Assembly (NCBI GenBank): GCA_019321725.1 | Contig: CM033119.1 | Coordinates: 434,001 to 498,000 of the forward strand | DNA from: Paulownia fortunei | Lineage: Eukaryota > Streptophyta > Magnoliopsida > Lamiales > Paulowniaceae | Reading direction: 5' to 3' | DNA: 64,000 nt | Shown: in pieces, positions 11,016 through 24,020 of the stretch | How the letters are laid out: every line of letters starts with the position of its first letter | Numbering within the stretch: the first letter of the stretch is position 1 | The notes under the pieces: model-generated | Told to the model about the DNA's origin: nothing | The model's database searches: none | The model's input: the letters and a program-made list of their open reading frames with translations, nothing else | Position numbers and translations under genes: made by a program

Positions 11016-13719
11016 TGTCTGTCTGTGTGTATTTTGTATGTCGGGTGTGTGAAACTACGTGTGTAAATAAATGGTGAACAGGGGTTGAGGCTTGAGGAGG
11101 AGTTTATGGAGGGTGGCAGAAGGTTTAATAGGAGGAGGAATGGTGGTTAGGGAGGAGTAAATATGCTCACCTGTATGGTGTTTCTTGTAGTAAATACATG
11201 CAATAATTTCTGAGTGCTGGTTCTTTTCTTTTTCGGTTTTTCCTACTCATTTTCAGTCTTTGTAAGTACCTCATTAATGATTTTCCAGTTACATGGTTTC
11301 AGATTATATGAATATTTTGGGTACTTTCACATTTTCTATTTGTTTGTGTGCTACGGGATTAATTTATTGACTTGCCCGTATAATTTTTTGAGCCATTCTT
11401 TATGAAATTACATTGGAAAGGTAACGGAGTGGGTTTAAAATCGGACTAATAACGAACCCATCTCATTTTGGGCGGGTTTTGGAGAGAGTATGGATTTTAA
11501 GTTTTTTAATCTGATTGAATTCGAGACAGATAATGGGTTTTAGTGGATCCACATCCAAACCCACTACGTATTATTTATATTTTTATTATAAGATATATTT
11601 TATAATTACTAATTAGTTTAACATAATTTATTTCTGAATTGGGTGATTATTCACAATGCAATATTATTAAATCAACTCAAAAATTATTGCAAAAATATTT
11701 TTAGATTTCAATTTCAATTCAAAAATATTATAATTAATTTATATAGTGCTCGATATAAATATGCATTATGAATAAACTAGCTATATTAAGATTGAAACAA
11801 TGACACACAGGCTATATGTAACATTTCAAAATAGTGAGTGTATAATTTTATTATATTCATCTTTTATAAATCAATGTTATTAGCACGTTTAGTAATTAGA
11901 AAAATATAATCAAAATCAATTAATATTATACTTAATTAAGAATATCAAGATTCAATATCTATACAAAAAGTAAAATGACTATACAAAACCAGAAAAGATT
12001 AAAACAAAATAGCGGTTTGACAGATTCATGCGAATTGCATCCATCGAATTTTTAGTCCGAGACAGAATGGATCCTCAATTAAGACAAGCGCAGGACGAGT
12101 CTTGAGTCTATTTCTTTATTGGCAGGACGAATTTTGGATTTGGCCCAACTCATCCATCACCCGTTTTATTGTCATTTTTAAAAATTTCAGAGCAAATGGC
12201 ATCATTTTCCTATCATTTGACAATTTTTTTCCAAATTAGTGCTATAGAACACAAGACTAAGACTAGCCTTATATATGTTATTATTATGTGGTGTAATGCT
12301 TTTATTTAGTGCCTAATGTTTTATTTATTTGGCCAGTTTTCCTAAAACACACTTTTTTATTTAGTCAGGTGAGAGATTCAAGAGGGACTTACTCTCCAGT
12401 TGTCTGTAACCTGTTTTTACTAGACATTTTATAGTGTAACCAATTTGATGTACCAAGTAGGCAGATCAGCAACTGAGCTCTTTGCACTTATGGATAGTTA
12501 ATTATAGTACCAAACACATAATTATGATGGTTCTTTTCTCATTGTTTCATATTCCTTCACACATACTAACACCCAAAAAACACACGAAAAGTATTTATGA
12601 TTGGTGTTGTTTGTAGTTAATTCGTTTATAAAATTGTTAATCAAGGAACATACAGATTAGTAGGACTCACGAATATCGGAATATCATATTTATGAACGTG
12701 CATATAGACGAATGGCTAAGATGTTGCAGACCTCATGGGTTTTGGTGCATTCAAAGTCAAACCCTCTAATTGTAGACTTATATGCTAACTTCAAATATTA
12801 GAAAAAATGAGATGGATATATATATATATATATAAAATATGGATGGATATATGATAAACAAGATTTCACCAGAAATATTATGACCATTGCACATTGATTA
12901 CATGCCATAGTTAACTTATGTCTATTCAGCTCAACCTTTTTAATAAGAATTGAATGAAAAGCGACAAAGTTCAAGAATTGGGATTCCAAAGATCACAGGC
13001 AAAACTGACTCGGTCACTACACCTTACATACATAATCTATATAACATAGTCAGATGAGCTAATCGGATCCAGCAAGCATATAGATGACCTGAACTCCATT
13101 CTCAACTCCCGAAAATGACCAAAACTAAAGACTTCGTTAACATCATTAAAATTCATCACATCCACTTACTTTGACAAGAATATTAACTTCAATGCAAGGA
13201 AGAAATGAGGAACTTTTACTATAATCAGAGTCATAATTCTTTGATACAAACTCAGGTCGGGTAATATTAATCGGAAGACGAAATACCAAAAAAAAAAAAA
13301 AAACACAATGATTGGCTGCTGTGGGCGGCTACCTTGAATCCCAGCCCCATTAATACTGTATCCAACTGTAAAACAACATCACTCTTCCCAAGAAAACAAG
13401 ACCCAGTTAATTCAAATTCCACTTCATTAAATATTTGCATGGGTATGGGACAGTTGAGATAGTTGCCAAGCATTTACCATGCCATAAAGATTGGATGAAC
13501 TCCAAAACTATAAGAATTTCAATATTCAAATTTGAGTTGATAAAAAAGATGACTGTACATATTACAAATAACCAAGAAAATCTGAAAAGGGAAAGGAGAC
13601 GATAATCGTTCCAATAAATTTGCTTAAAAGATGCACAATATTCTTAAATCTACAGGGGAGACTACTCAATGCAGTAAAAAGAATTGCAGTTATAAAAGCA
13701 ACAAATGTTTAAGAAGAGT
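11016..13719. other. Intergenic region with a possible degraded transposon (about 11425-12175)
   Basis: No coding frame is supported. About 11425-12175 has GGGTTT-rich and complementary AACCCA-rich words at its left side ('gtgggtttaaaatcggac', 'ccaaacccactac'). A related GGACGAGT/TTTGGCCCAACTC block marks its right side. This is the look of a degraded hAT-type non-autonomous element, but I could not fix its ends. The part near 13030-13719 should include the 3' untranslated region of the SMU1 gene. Confidence 0.35.
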
Positions 13720-16700
13720 TTAAGGCTTCCATAATTTCATTGTGCAGTCTTCACCATAAGTGGCGACAAGGTTTATATGGGGATGGTGAGTGATACCAAT
13801 CACATCCTTCTCATGTACCTGCCAGTAGAAGAAACATGATTTACTTAATATGGAGTCAGTGATCCAGCCGAAAACAAGCAGAAAAGTTCAGATAAAATAA
13901 TAAATGAGGATAAAAAAAAAAAAAGGCACATGCACACACGCACGCTTGTGGCCATACATACATTACTCTCACTGGAACTTTATCCAGCAAAGAAGGCAAC
14001 ATTAGAAAACATGCATATAGAACATAACATGGGCACACAGGCAGACCAAGAAGATAAAACTCACTGTTAGGCTTTCCTTAACTTCAAATAAAGCAACTTA
14101 CCTTCATTAGATGCTCTAGCTTGCCAGATTGATGACTGAAGCAGTATAAATTTCTGCATATAATTGAACAAATTATGTATTTATCCTAGCAAAGCAGGGG
14201 AAGAGAATACAACAAGTATCATGCCGTATAAGAAAAAAAGCACATTACTAGAGCAACTACTCTAAGATAAATACCAAATTTGGAGATAAAATTAAGCAAA
14301 ATTTATTCAATACCAATTTCTTTAGCTGCAACTGTGCCAAATTTTCTTAATGAATTTCTCGGAAAACTATTCGACTTCAAAAATGTAACGGTAAATGTTT
14401 CTGACAGAACATGGCCTTTGACCAAGGAGGGCGAAGAAAAACGAGTAGGAGAAGGAAGGGATGCATTTTGGGCAAAGGCAAAAGATTTCAGCCAAAATCC
14501 TCATAATGGCAGCAACTTCCCATTTTCTTCCTTACTAAAGAAATAAGAAAACAATTACAGAAGGCAGACAACCAAATTGTGCTTGAACATAAGATGCTAC
14601 GAGCTTTTCTAGAAAGGAAGAGTCTGGTGCCATATGAAAAGATTCAGGCCAGAAGGGTTTAGACTCATAGGGGGATACATTAAACTACTGCTATTTTTGC
14701 CTCCCACAGATATAAGAAAGCTATTTGCAATGCCAAAAGTACTCTAAAATCAATTGATCTATTTTCTACCATTGCATGAAATGAGCAAAAGATAAATATA
14801 CCCCCTGCCCCTTTCACCTCCTGATGGTGGTGTTCATGTATGTCCCAAACAAATGATAAACGAAAAACTTATCACCCATTTAGATTGAACATTAAAAAGT
14901 TAAGTCTTCTCCAAAATCACACAAGCGTTTAGCATCTATCAGTAGCATAATCTTTAAAGATTGTTTTGGAGATAATCAGGCATAGTAGTATAAATTCCAG
15001 ATGGTTTGCCCAATGAAGAATTTCCTCAAAGTATATGTAAGCCATGACACCAGAGAAAGCAGAAAACAAGTTTGAAATGCACGCGAGAGCCTACTAAAGC
15101 AGTTAATCTTCAAATGGTGATAGGTTTACATAATGCAGTGGCAAAGAAATCCATGAGATCTGCTGAACATAGAAGCACTTTATTTGCAACGTACCTGTCT
15201 TCACCAACACAATAAATCCATTCCCCTTTGGGTGACACACAAGCTGCCATAAAATCTCCACCTTCTCTTTTACCGGATGAAAAACTTTTCACAACCTTCA
15301 CAGAAAGAATCAGATGCAGATTAGAGCAAAGCAACATCCGTTTTATCTCCTAGTCCACAGCATTCAAAAGAAATTTGGAAACCAAAAAAAAAGGAATACA
15401 TTTAAATGGTATTAACACCCTCTACTATGATAATGCTCATGGTGTATCAAGAAATCTTTAAAGAAACCAGTGATCAAAGTCCAAGATACTGTCTAACAAG
15501 ACATGATGAGACAAAACAGGAGATGGTCGAAATGGAAGATGACTTACAGCATCAGACACATGGAAGTTTGAATTGCATATGCATGCATATATGTATGTAA
15601 ATGGAGATGGTTGAAGTCACAACCATATGGAAGTTATAAGAAACTGGATTAGAATATTGCCATTACAAAGCACAACATGATAAGCACCCAAACAATTAGG
15701 AAAAGTATCTGTATGTCATTTCCTCATTAAAAAAAGGGCAGTAATTTTCTGTTTCTCCTTATGTTCTTTTCCTGTTTGCTTTCTGTTTCCTTTTGCCCCT
15801 TTTTTTTTTTTTTGTGTGTGTGTGTGTTGGGTGGGGTGGGGTGGGGTGGGGTGGGGTGGGGAGGGGAGGGGGCGGGGTGCATTAATAGTGATAAGAAGCG
15901 GATAATGATTACCTGCCCTTGGAGTGTCATGATGTATATAGACGATGTCTTGTTGCACACAACCATGTGATCCGCATTTTTAGGGAAAAGATGAATAGAA
16001 TTCACAGATGCATCACCTCCCTGTAGCATATAAGATGAAAGCGATCGATTAAAAAGTTATACATAATAATTGAACAAGAAAAATGTTATAAAGAAATGCT
16101 TTAGTACAAATATTTTAGCAAAACATTTTGAGCTAAAATTACTAAGAGATGCTAACAAAATAAATACCCTTAGAGGAGGTGGTGGCTTAAATGTCTGCAC
16201 ACAATCCGTAGTCTTCACATCCCAAACCTGAGTGCCATTATTAACATGTGTTACAAACAGAAAGGTCAAAAGCCTGCAAATATTGGCCCTCACTTGATAA
16301 CAATAAACTAAGATAACTTACTTTCACCGTGCAATCACTGGATGCAGTTATGACACGAGAACCATCAGCGGTAAAGATGGCATCATTAACATAAGATGTA
16401 TGGCCACGAAACTCCTTCAACATCTTCCCTGACTTCAAGCCATGAATTCTATACAAAATACGAAAACCAAGGAGTGCATAAACAATGACTGCTAACTCAA
16501 GGAGTTAAATGTTCCAACTTCCAAGTCTCTCTTAATTCTTTAGGAGAAGTGGCTTTGAGGGGGTGGAAAAGCTTAAGACATGACAATGAGATGCAACAAT
16601 AGCCCAATGCTATAGTCAATAGTCATAAGTTCAACAAACCTCGCAGTGCTATCAAATGATGTACTTAACAACTGAGTTCCATCTCGAGAAAAGACGACAC

Positions 16701-19700
16701 TAGTGACACCCTCAGAATGTGCGCGCTCCAGCCGGCGCAAGCACTGACCAGTTCTGATACGCCAAACCTATAATCACACATAGAAAATTACTAATTCATG
16801 TTCTTTGATAAATTCCAAGTCAAACCATAATTGATATTTTAATGCCTTGCAAGACATTATCAGAGGCCATCACAAAAAGAGACAGCTATAACATAGCAGC
16901 ATTTGAAGTACAATCAATCAGTAAGACTATTCTCCCATAATTTCTTCCTTTTATTTTCCTGTGTTGAACAAGTTGAGTTCATTTTTGCAAGTCCACATGA
17001 AAAAACAGGTAAAGAGTTCTCACATGAGAATTAGAAGTTCAAACAAGCCTTACCTTTATTTTCCCATCCTGTGATCCAGATGCAAGCATCTCAGAGTCTC
17101 TACTAAAATCGACACAGAGGACAGCGTCATCATGCATCATAAATGTTTCCTGCCAAGTTATCAGCAGTTAGTGCAAAGTAGTACGATCAAGTGCCACAAG
17201 TGTGACAATGTGTCCACCTATGCAATTGGGACGTCATAACCATTATACTCTTGCCTATATAAAACCACATAAAACAAGCAACAAACAGCATGGAGAGTTA
17301 AAATTCTTGTGAACTGAACAATCAAAATGAAAAAAAAAAGGAAAAGGAAAAGTTATTTCCCAGATTTGCAGCATGAGCTTGGTAAAAGACAATTGGGAAA
17401 AAGGGCTCAACACTCTTTACGGTCAGAACCAGATTCAAGATAATTGATGATGTAGCAGAACATGTGACAACATTTGTTCTCAATATTTTGCATCACCGGT
17501 ATAAAAACATTTTAATATTGCATCAATGCAACAAACTACGATAATATATCTGCAGTCATATTGCTATGCTCCCCCACCCCCAAAAAATAAAAGAAAAAAA
17601 ATCGTCCATTTCACAAGGAAATTACAAAATAAGAAAAACGAGAAGCAATAACAGGAAGATATGATAAAACTTAAATACTCAACCAAACTATAGTAGATCC
17701 TTCACGCATGATAGAGCAGGAACAATAAATCAAGTAGGAATAAAGAAAAAAAGTATAATAAGCAACTCACATCAGCCTGGTATTGGAGATCCTTCTTCAG
17801 TTTTCCACTTATATGATCCCACACCTAGAATGCACTAAAATGAGCAACCAAAAATTTTACTCCAAGAGTACCACAAAATGAAAGACTTCATAAGAAACAA
17901 CCTCAACAAATCCATCAACTGAACAAGAAACGAGGAATTGCCCATCGGGAGAGAACCGAGCACATTCTGGATGGCTGTTCTTCCCAAACTGCAGTCAATA
18001 ACCACTGAGAAACCATGAAAAATCTAAATTCTTGAAGGTAATATCACAGAAATGGTAATAGGAGAGAAAGGGTTAAGAATAACACAGATGTTCAGATTTG
18101 TTTCCATTAGAACAGGGGATGCCAGCTAAAAAGTGATGTTTCAAAGAAGCAGAAAATGACAGAATTCTTCCTAAGGTTGACATTATGTTAAACTTTTCAA
18201 AGAAGTTCATCAACAGTACAGGACAAGTTGATGAGTAATACATATACGAAAATACAGAGGCCTCTAAAAAAATATCTTGAAAAAAAAAAAGGTTTATTAG
18301 TAGAGGCCAAAATGCCACCCACGCACAAAAGACAGACAATGGAAGAGCTTTCGTAAGCGGAAATTAAACAGTATGAGCATGAGACAATACTGCATCAAAA
18401 AATCAAAGAACATACACATACAACTAGCAGTTTAATAAGAACATCACATCTGAGATATAAATAAAATATGAAACCAGTATTCAAATTCAAGTTAGATGTA
18501 CCACTTACCTTTATAGTGTGCCCAAGAGTTGTCGGGTACATATCTTCTACATCTTGTTTCATAGCAGCTGTTCCTCGGAACAGATCGAATTGGGTTCCAG
18601 GTGGAAGTAAACCTGACAAAGCCGAATAATGAGTTTACACGATACATAAAGCCATGTCTAACAGGTACATGAATTTGACCAGAATACGAATAGAAACTTC
18701 AGAAAATCTTATGGATGAGCATTTTGTAAATAATGGTGGCATGTTATAATCACATCTTTTGTTTGAAATATCTAAGATCATAAGTTCTCATGTTGACAAT
18801 TAGTGATCCAAAATGATTTGTTCTTATGATAATTCTTTGACAACTTGTACTTAGCGCAGTTGTGGTATGTCTGAATGAGTTGACCCAAACACAGTCATCT
18901 CAAAACAACAGCAGACATCAAGTAACAAGGATGTTCAACTCTTGGCAACTAATATATTCTCTGGTTACGACTTCGTAAGAGGTGTTGGGATCACAAATTA
19001 ACAACGAATGCCAAATTAAAGTTCTCTTCCCTTTTTTCTGCAAGGATAACCAGCAGAGCAAAATTGTAGTTTTTAACATAAGCAGAAAACAGAAAGTTGA
19101 AATGAGATAATAGTAGCACAAATAACATGTGGCCCTTCTTTTATATGAAACCTTGAATTGTAGTTTTTAACATAAGCAGAAAACAGAGAGTTGAAATGAG
19201 ATAATAATAGCACAAATAACATGTGGCCCTTCTTTTATATGAAACCTTGATGCTGCTGCCACTTCAGAGCCTGACCAATCAAAGCCATTAATCGTGAAGG
19301 TGGGACCACTGAAACTTCTGCTGCAACAGCTGAAAATATAGTTGAACAATGTATGTGAGAAGATAAACCAAAAAAGAAAACTAAAAATATACAGAAAATT
19401 CAACCCATCTAGCTGTCCAATGACAGTGAAATAATGCAGTGCTATTATGTCATCCATCGCACTATGATGAATATTGATTGAATCTCAAGTGAAGTTGTTA
19501 AATAACGAGCCAAATAAAAGGTTGGTAAAATGAAAGATATCGTTGCAAGTCCCAAGCATTCAGCGGCAGAGACTTCGAGAGAAACTAAAAAGACTACTTG
19601 TTGGCTTTTTACGTTCAACATATATTTGAAGGTACCTTATGTGTCTAACAAGAAGTTTACTGTCACATGCTAAATCTAGATACTTGGAGATCAGTGAAAT

Positions 19701-22138
19701 TGGCACAAATTACTCAAATTTTCCCAATCAATTACTCTGTCAAATAATTTCTTAGGTTATAGCCGAATGAGAGGAGTAAATACAACATAAAAGCATCGGG
19801 GGACATTTGGCATAACATACAACCAAATATGATCTGATGGGTCAACTAAACCGGAAAAAGTATTAGGAAAAAACCTTGTGCAATTTGCGCACGCCTTTTC
19901 TCCTTTGTTGAGTCTTGATACACCTGTGCATAAGATGTAAAAGGTATCGCTTCAAAATTAAAAAATAACTCATTTAAGTGTGAAAGAGTATATACTCTAT
20001 AAATTGTTAGCAATGGCCAAGGAATTAATCTAATCTAGTTGTTCAACGATTAAAAAGTTAATGATGAACTAAATAATAATTTAAAAAATAGAAAACACAA
20101 TGCAAAAGGTTCACTGGCAAGATAATATATGCGCCAAAAAAGTTGTTTTTTTTCCTCAAGTTTGTCAAATTAACTGGATATACAATTTTCTTAAAATTGC
20201 ATGATCCTACACATAATTTAGATTTTGATAGCATATATATTGAATAAGCTTAGGTGAAGTTCCAAGGCCTAAGATAGACGCGAGGAAGCCTCGAGAACGA
20301 AGAACAATCACCCGTACCTCATTTGGGTCGAAGTAAGTCCGAACCAGTAAATGTTCAAGTCGTAAGTATCGCTCTGGTTGCTCCTGTTTCATGACACCCA
20401 TCACCTGGGTTTGTCTTAGTATAGCACGTGCTGTATCAATCTCCCGAAGTTCAATCATTTCTAAAACAATCTATTCACAAACAAAGATATGAGAAGAATT
20501 ACATATTTCGAAAATAATGAACAGAATTAAGTCAAAAATCTAGAGAAGACAGAAATTCCTTTTGAGTATCAACTAAAGTAGGTCCACCACATGTATAATC
20601 ATTTTAAAATAACTACAAGAAAATGAACATGCACTTAATTTCAGGGTCTAATTTGTCATGAAATAGCTACTAAAGCCAACAGAAGATTTTCCACAATTCT
20701 GACAGAAAACTACCATAACCTAAGTAAATCTTAAGTTGGATTAGCCTGTTACTTATGATGCTTATCACGAGAAATTCATTCATTCCTGAAATCGATCAAT
20801 CAATGTAAGCTCAGCTACAAGATATCAATTGCCCAATTCAGGGACTAGGTAGAGTAAATGTGTTTTTATTTACTGTCAGATCATATATGTTCCAATTATC
20901 TGCGTTGACAATGACATATATGCAAGAACTACTGACAGAAGACTCAAAAGAAAAAGAAAAATGAAAAATGAGAAATGAGAAGCTTATAAGATTTCTACCT
21001 CAGAAGCTGAGCTGTGGCAGAATGATGCAAACAAATTGAATTTTCTATTCTTCTCAATTTTCCAATAATTCTTGCTTACCGATATCAGTGGTTATACGGT
21101 AAAATTGAAGAGGATAATGTAATGGAAGAGCTCATGACCATGGGAACAAATGACACGAGCTGGACGGGCTTTCACACGTATAACCTACCTGCTCGTATAG
21201 GTCTTCTAATTTCTTGCGGGGAAGCTTAAGTTGTGCAACTTGAGGTAAGATTGCATCCCACCTTCCACTATTAATATCAGCAACAAATGTTTCAAGGCTG
21301 TCGACTGTATTCAGAGAAACCTGGCACTCATTCTGCAGTGTTTGAAAAGTTTGATGCAGGGAGTTTTCTTTGCAGAATTGAAGTACAATCTTGATCACAC
21401 TGCAAACAAACACATAAAGAAAATTATATTCACGAACAAGTGGCATAATAAGATAGCCCTCAAACGATTTTCAAGGAAAGCTAATGTAAGTCAAAACAAA
21501 TTTATAATACGCCTACGGTAAAAGAGGATAAAAGAAAGACTGCATAGTAAACCAAATGGTAGACTGCTAATGTGCAATGAGGCGCGCACAGATTTTCAGG
21601 TAAAATGGCCCAAGTGTGATAGATTAAATTTTAATAAATAACAAAAATGAACATTGAAATCAAGTAAATGAACAATTACATCCTCATCCCATGAAAATTA
21701 AAACACCGTAGCCCTTTGGACTGAAAACATCCTTGAAGTACAGAAAATAAACCTAAAAACAGTGAAACGGGACATTGAGAGAAAGAAGCTAATCCTTTAG
21801 GCCTTTAAACAAAAACTACTTAAAAAATTGTACTTCTTCCGGAGGATTACAAACATTAAAACAAAACAAGCAGAAATCTATCCAATTCCCAAAATTTGAG
21901 TTTACCTCCCAACTAGTATCCCATCACAGAGTACAGAAACGACAGGTAATAAACGCTAAATCTTGCAAAGAGTTTTGAGCTTTTCGTGCTCACTCAGTTT
22001 TAATTGATAACTAAAGAAATAATAATGAACGTAAGTTTTCATTAACTAAAATATAAGCATACAGGCATGTAGATATTCTGCAATTAGATGGGGAGGAAAA
22101 GCTTACTCTCGAGCTTCAATTTCCAGCGTCGAAGACAT
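13720..22138 (-). CDS. SMU1: SMU1 splicing factor (LisH-CTLH-WD40 protein)
   Basis: Sixteen exons: 22107-22138, 21189-21399, 20318-20470, 19875-19923, 19246-19329, 18509-18612, 17902-17988, 17771-17824, 17054-17149, 16640-16767, 16322-16448, 16168-16227, 15913-16020, 15195-15295, 14102-14153, 13720-13818. They give 514 residues, matching the usual ~511-513. A LisH motif occupies about residues 8-38, followed by a CTLH helix region (to about 92). A linker contains the conserved [15 protein letters not shown]40 repeats run from about residue 212 to the end ([43 protein letters not shown]). SMU1 is a nuclear spliceosomal B-complex protein that pairs with RED/SMU2 and affects splice-site choice. 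The first exon is tiny (32 bp). Oddities: a 94-bp tandem duplication copies the exon 5 donor (19063-19250), and a GGGGT tract lies in the intron at 15829-15878. Confidence 0.95.
15814..15878 (+). repeat. GT microsatellite plus GGGGT/GGGGA tract in a SMU1 intron
   Basis: A poly-T run and (GT)n are followed by about ten blocks of three to five G separated by T, A or C. The plus strand has more than four G-runs with one-base loops, so it could fold as a G-quadruplex. The SMU1 transcript (minus strand) carries the C-rich complement. The intron is 15296-15912, and the tract lies about 35-84 bp inside from its donor at 15912. Confidence 0.85.
19063..19250. repeat. 94-bp tandem duplication spanning the SMU1 exon 5 splice donor
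   Basis: Copies are 19063-19156 and 19157-19250 and differ at only two positions. The right copy includes the last five bases of exon 5 and its donor (exon ends at 19246). The left copy repeats both inside the intron. Use of the copied donor would add 94 nt and shift the frame. Confidence 0.93.
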
Positions 22139-23994
22139 GGCGTAGAGGTGGAGAATGCAGAAATCGCTTAAACCCTAATATTCAGAACCCTGCCGAAATT
22201 TACCCCAAACCGTGTCTGTGTGAGTGTGTTGTGCGTGTGAGAGAGAGTCAGTGATAGACAGTGAGGGAGATTGTAGGAGTCCTAATTTCCCAAATTGTCA
22301 AAGAAACTAAATTTTGAAATTCACACTAATGCGATTTCTATTAAAGTCTTTTTCCAAATTGTGGGAACGACTATGGTGGTATAATTGGCTATTTAAGTTG
22401 CTCATTCTAGTTGAACTCAACAGTTAATCCAACTCGTTGATTTAGATGAATAGGTTTATGATTATGATCAAGTTGAATTTTATAATTGACCTTGTGAAAA
22501 AAAAAAAAAAAAAGTTTGAAAACATCATAACATAAAACATTAGTAAAATTTTATAATAATTAATAACATGGCTCGTATAAAGCAAACAAAATTATAGAAT
22601 TGGGATGGATTAGTCTAACGAGTATAGAGAAAATAGTTTTAAAAAAAAGTAAGACTAAGACTATTTTATTCATAAAAGAAATTTGTAGTGCCGTTTTGTC
22701 AACAAATTACATGAAATCATATAAAGTTTTATAATTGCGTCTAATGTAGTGTATAGAAAGCTTACTACTAATGAGTTGTTGAGTCTATTAGTAACCCCAA
22801 TATATTTATTTACATGTGATAATTGTTTCTTGATAAATCTCTGGTACGATCCTATCCCTGATATACATATATATATATATATATGAAAAAAGTTATCAAT
22901 TATATCATTTGACATTAAAAATCAAAGATTAATTAGTATTATCGTATATTAATTAAACACAATAAATAATTTTGAATCAAAATATGAAAGATATTACATA
23001 ATAAATAAACACGAATCTGAAACTTCTTATTAATACCCAAATATAAGTGGAATTCAAACTCATGATATCTTACTGATGTTCATGTTCAGGTTGTGGGACA
23101 CTGAGATATATCTATTTGTTTGGTGTAGGATATGGGAATGTCTTGGAGAAAACTGCATTACTTTTTCCTCTTTTGAAGGAAAAAGTTTGATTTGCACAAA
23201 TTAGAGGCTTTGGGCAACTCTCAGTTCCTCCACGGCTCCACCAATACCTTTACCGCATTCGTCACCACCATAGTGAAACAGTCTTGGTTTGTTTTGCCCT
23301 TTTAGATGGGCCATATGTTGTATTCACTTTAGTTAGGGCCTTGGCCCATTTACAATGCATAACACTATTAAGCATTAAAAAGAAAAAGAAACTATCATAT
23401 GTTTCATGATACTTGTAGGACCATTTGATGAGTAGATTTTAAATTTTTATGTTGGATGTGTAGCAACTTTCTAGCTTAAAAAAGAAAAAAAGAAACTTTC
23501 TTTCAAGTGTTTTTAGACATACATATTATAATTTTTTTGTTAACAAGGTTGCTCTTTAATTACCATTTAGGATGCTATTGAGATTTAATGCACATTCTTA
23601 GATTAATTACTAAATATGATTAACGAATTAAGAGTGTTTACTTGGTCTTGTTTTTAGACAACGGTGGAGAGAGGGGAAGATTATGCACCAGTTGTTGTGA
23701 ATAAGCACAAAGCATTTGACTATAAAATATTTTACGAAATAGCAAAATCATTTTCAACGTCGAAATAAAGATAAAATTATATATTTAAATGCGTTGACCC
23801 ACTAATTCAACATACATGAGGAGATAAGTAAATTCTTACAAACCCTTATAGCGAAATATAAGAGTACATAATAACACAACACAAAATAACATCATACTTA
23901 GGTCTACAAGGCACGCTAGCTAAGCTAGTTCATCACTAGAATTTTATTATTTTCTTACAACAAACCATATACCCCAAAAGTAATAAATTGAGCA
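22139..23994. other. Intergenic region between SMU1 and AGL12
   Basis: The region holds the SMU1 5' leader and promoter (GT/GA-rich near 22220-22255) and, at the far side, the AGL12 3' flank. It is AT-rich, with an AT microsatellite near 22866. No gene, RNA or element with clear ends is visible. Confidence 0.5.
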
Positions 23995-24019
23995 TATATA
24001 TATATATATATATATATAT
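23995..24019. repeat. (TA)n microsatellite just after the AGL12 stop codon
   Basis: About twelve TA units lie immediately 3' of the AGL12 stop codon (24021-24023 on the minus strand), so they begin the 3' untranslated region. Confidence 0.85.
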
Positions 24020-24020
24020 G

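Noticed and set aside
15716..16029. Proline/threonine-rich minus-strand frames and a glycine-rich plus-strand frame
   Set aside because: They are translations of the GT/GGGGT repeat and flanking SMU1 exon 13; no independent gene.
23100..23340. Short GC-richer island between SMU1 and AGL12
   Set aside because: No frame longer than a few dozen codons and no recognised family.
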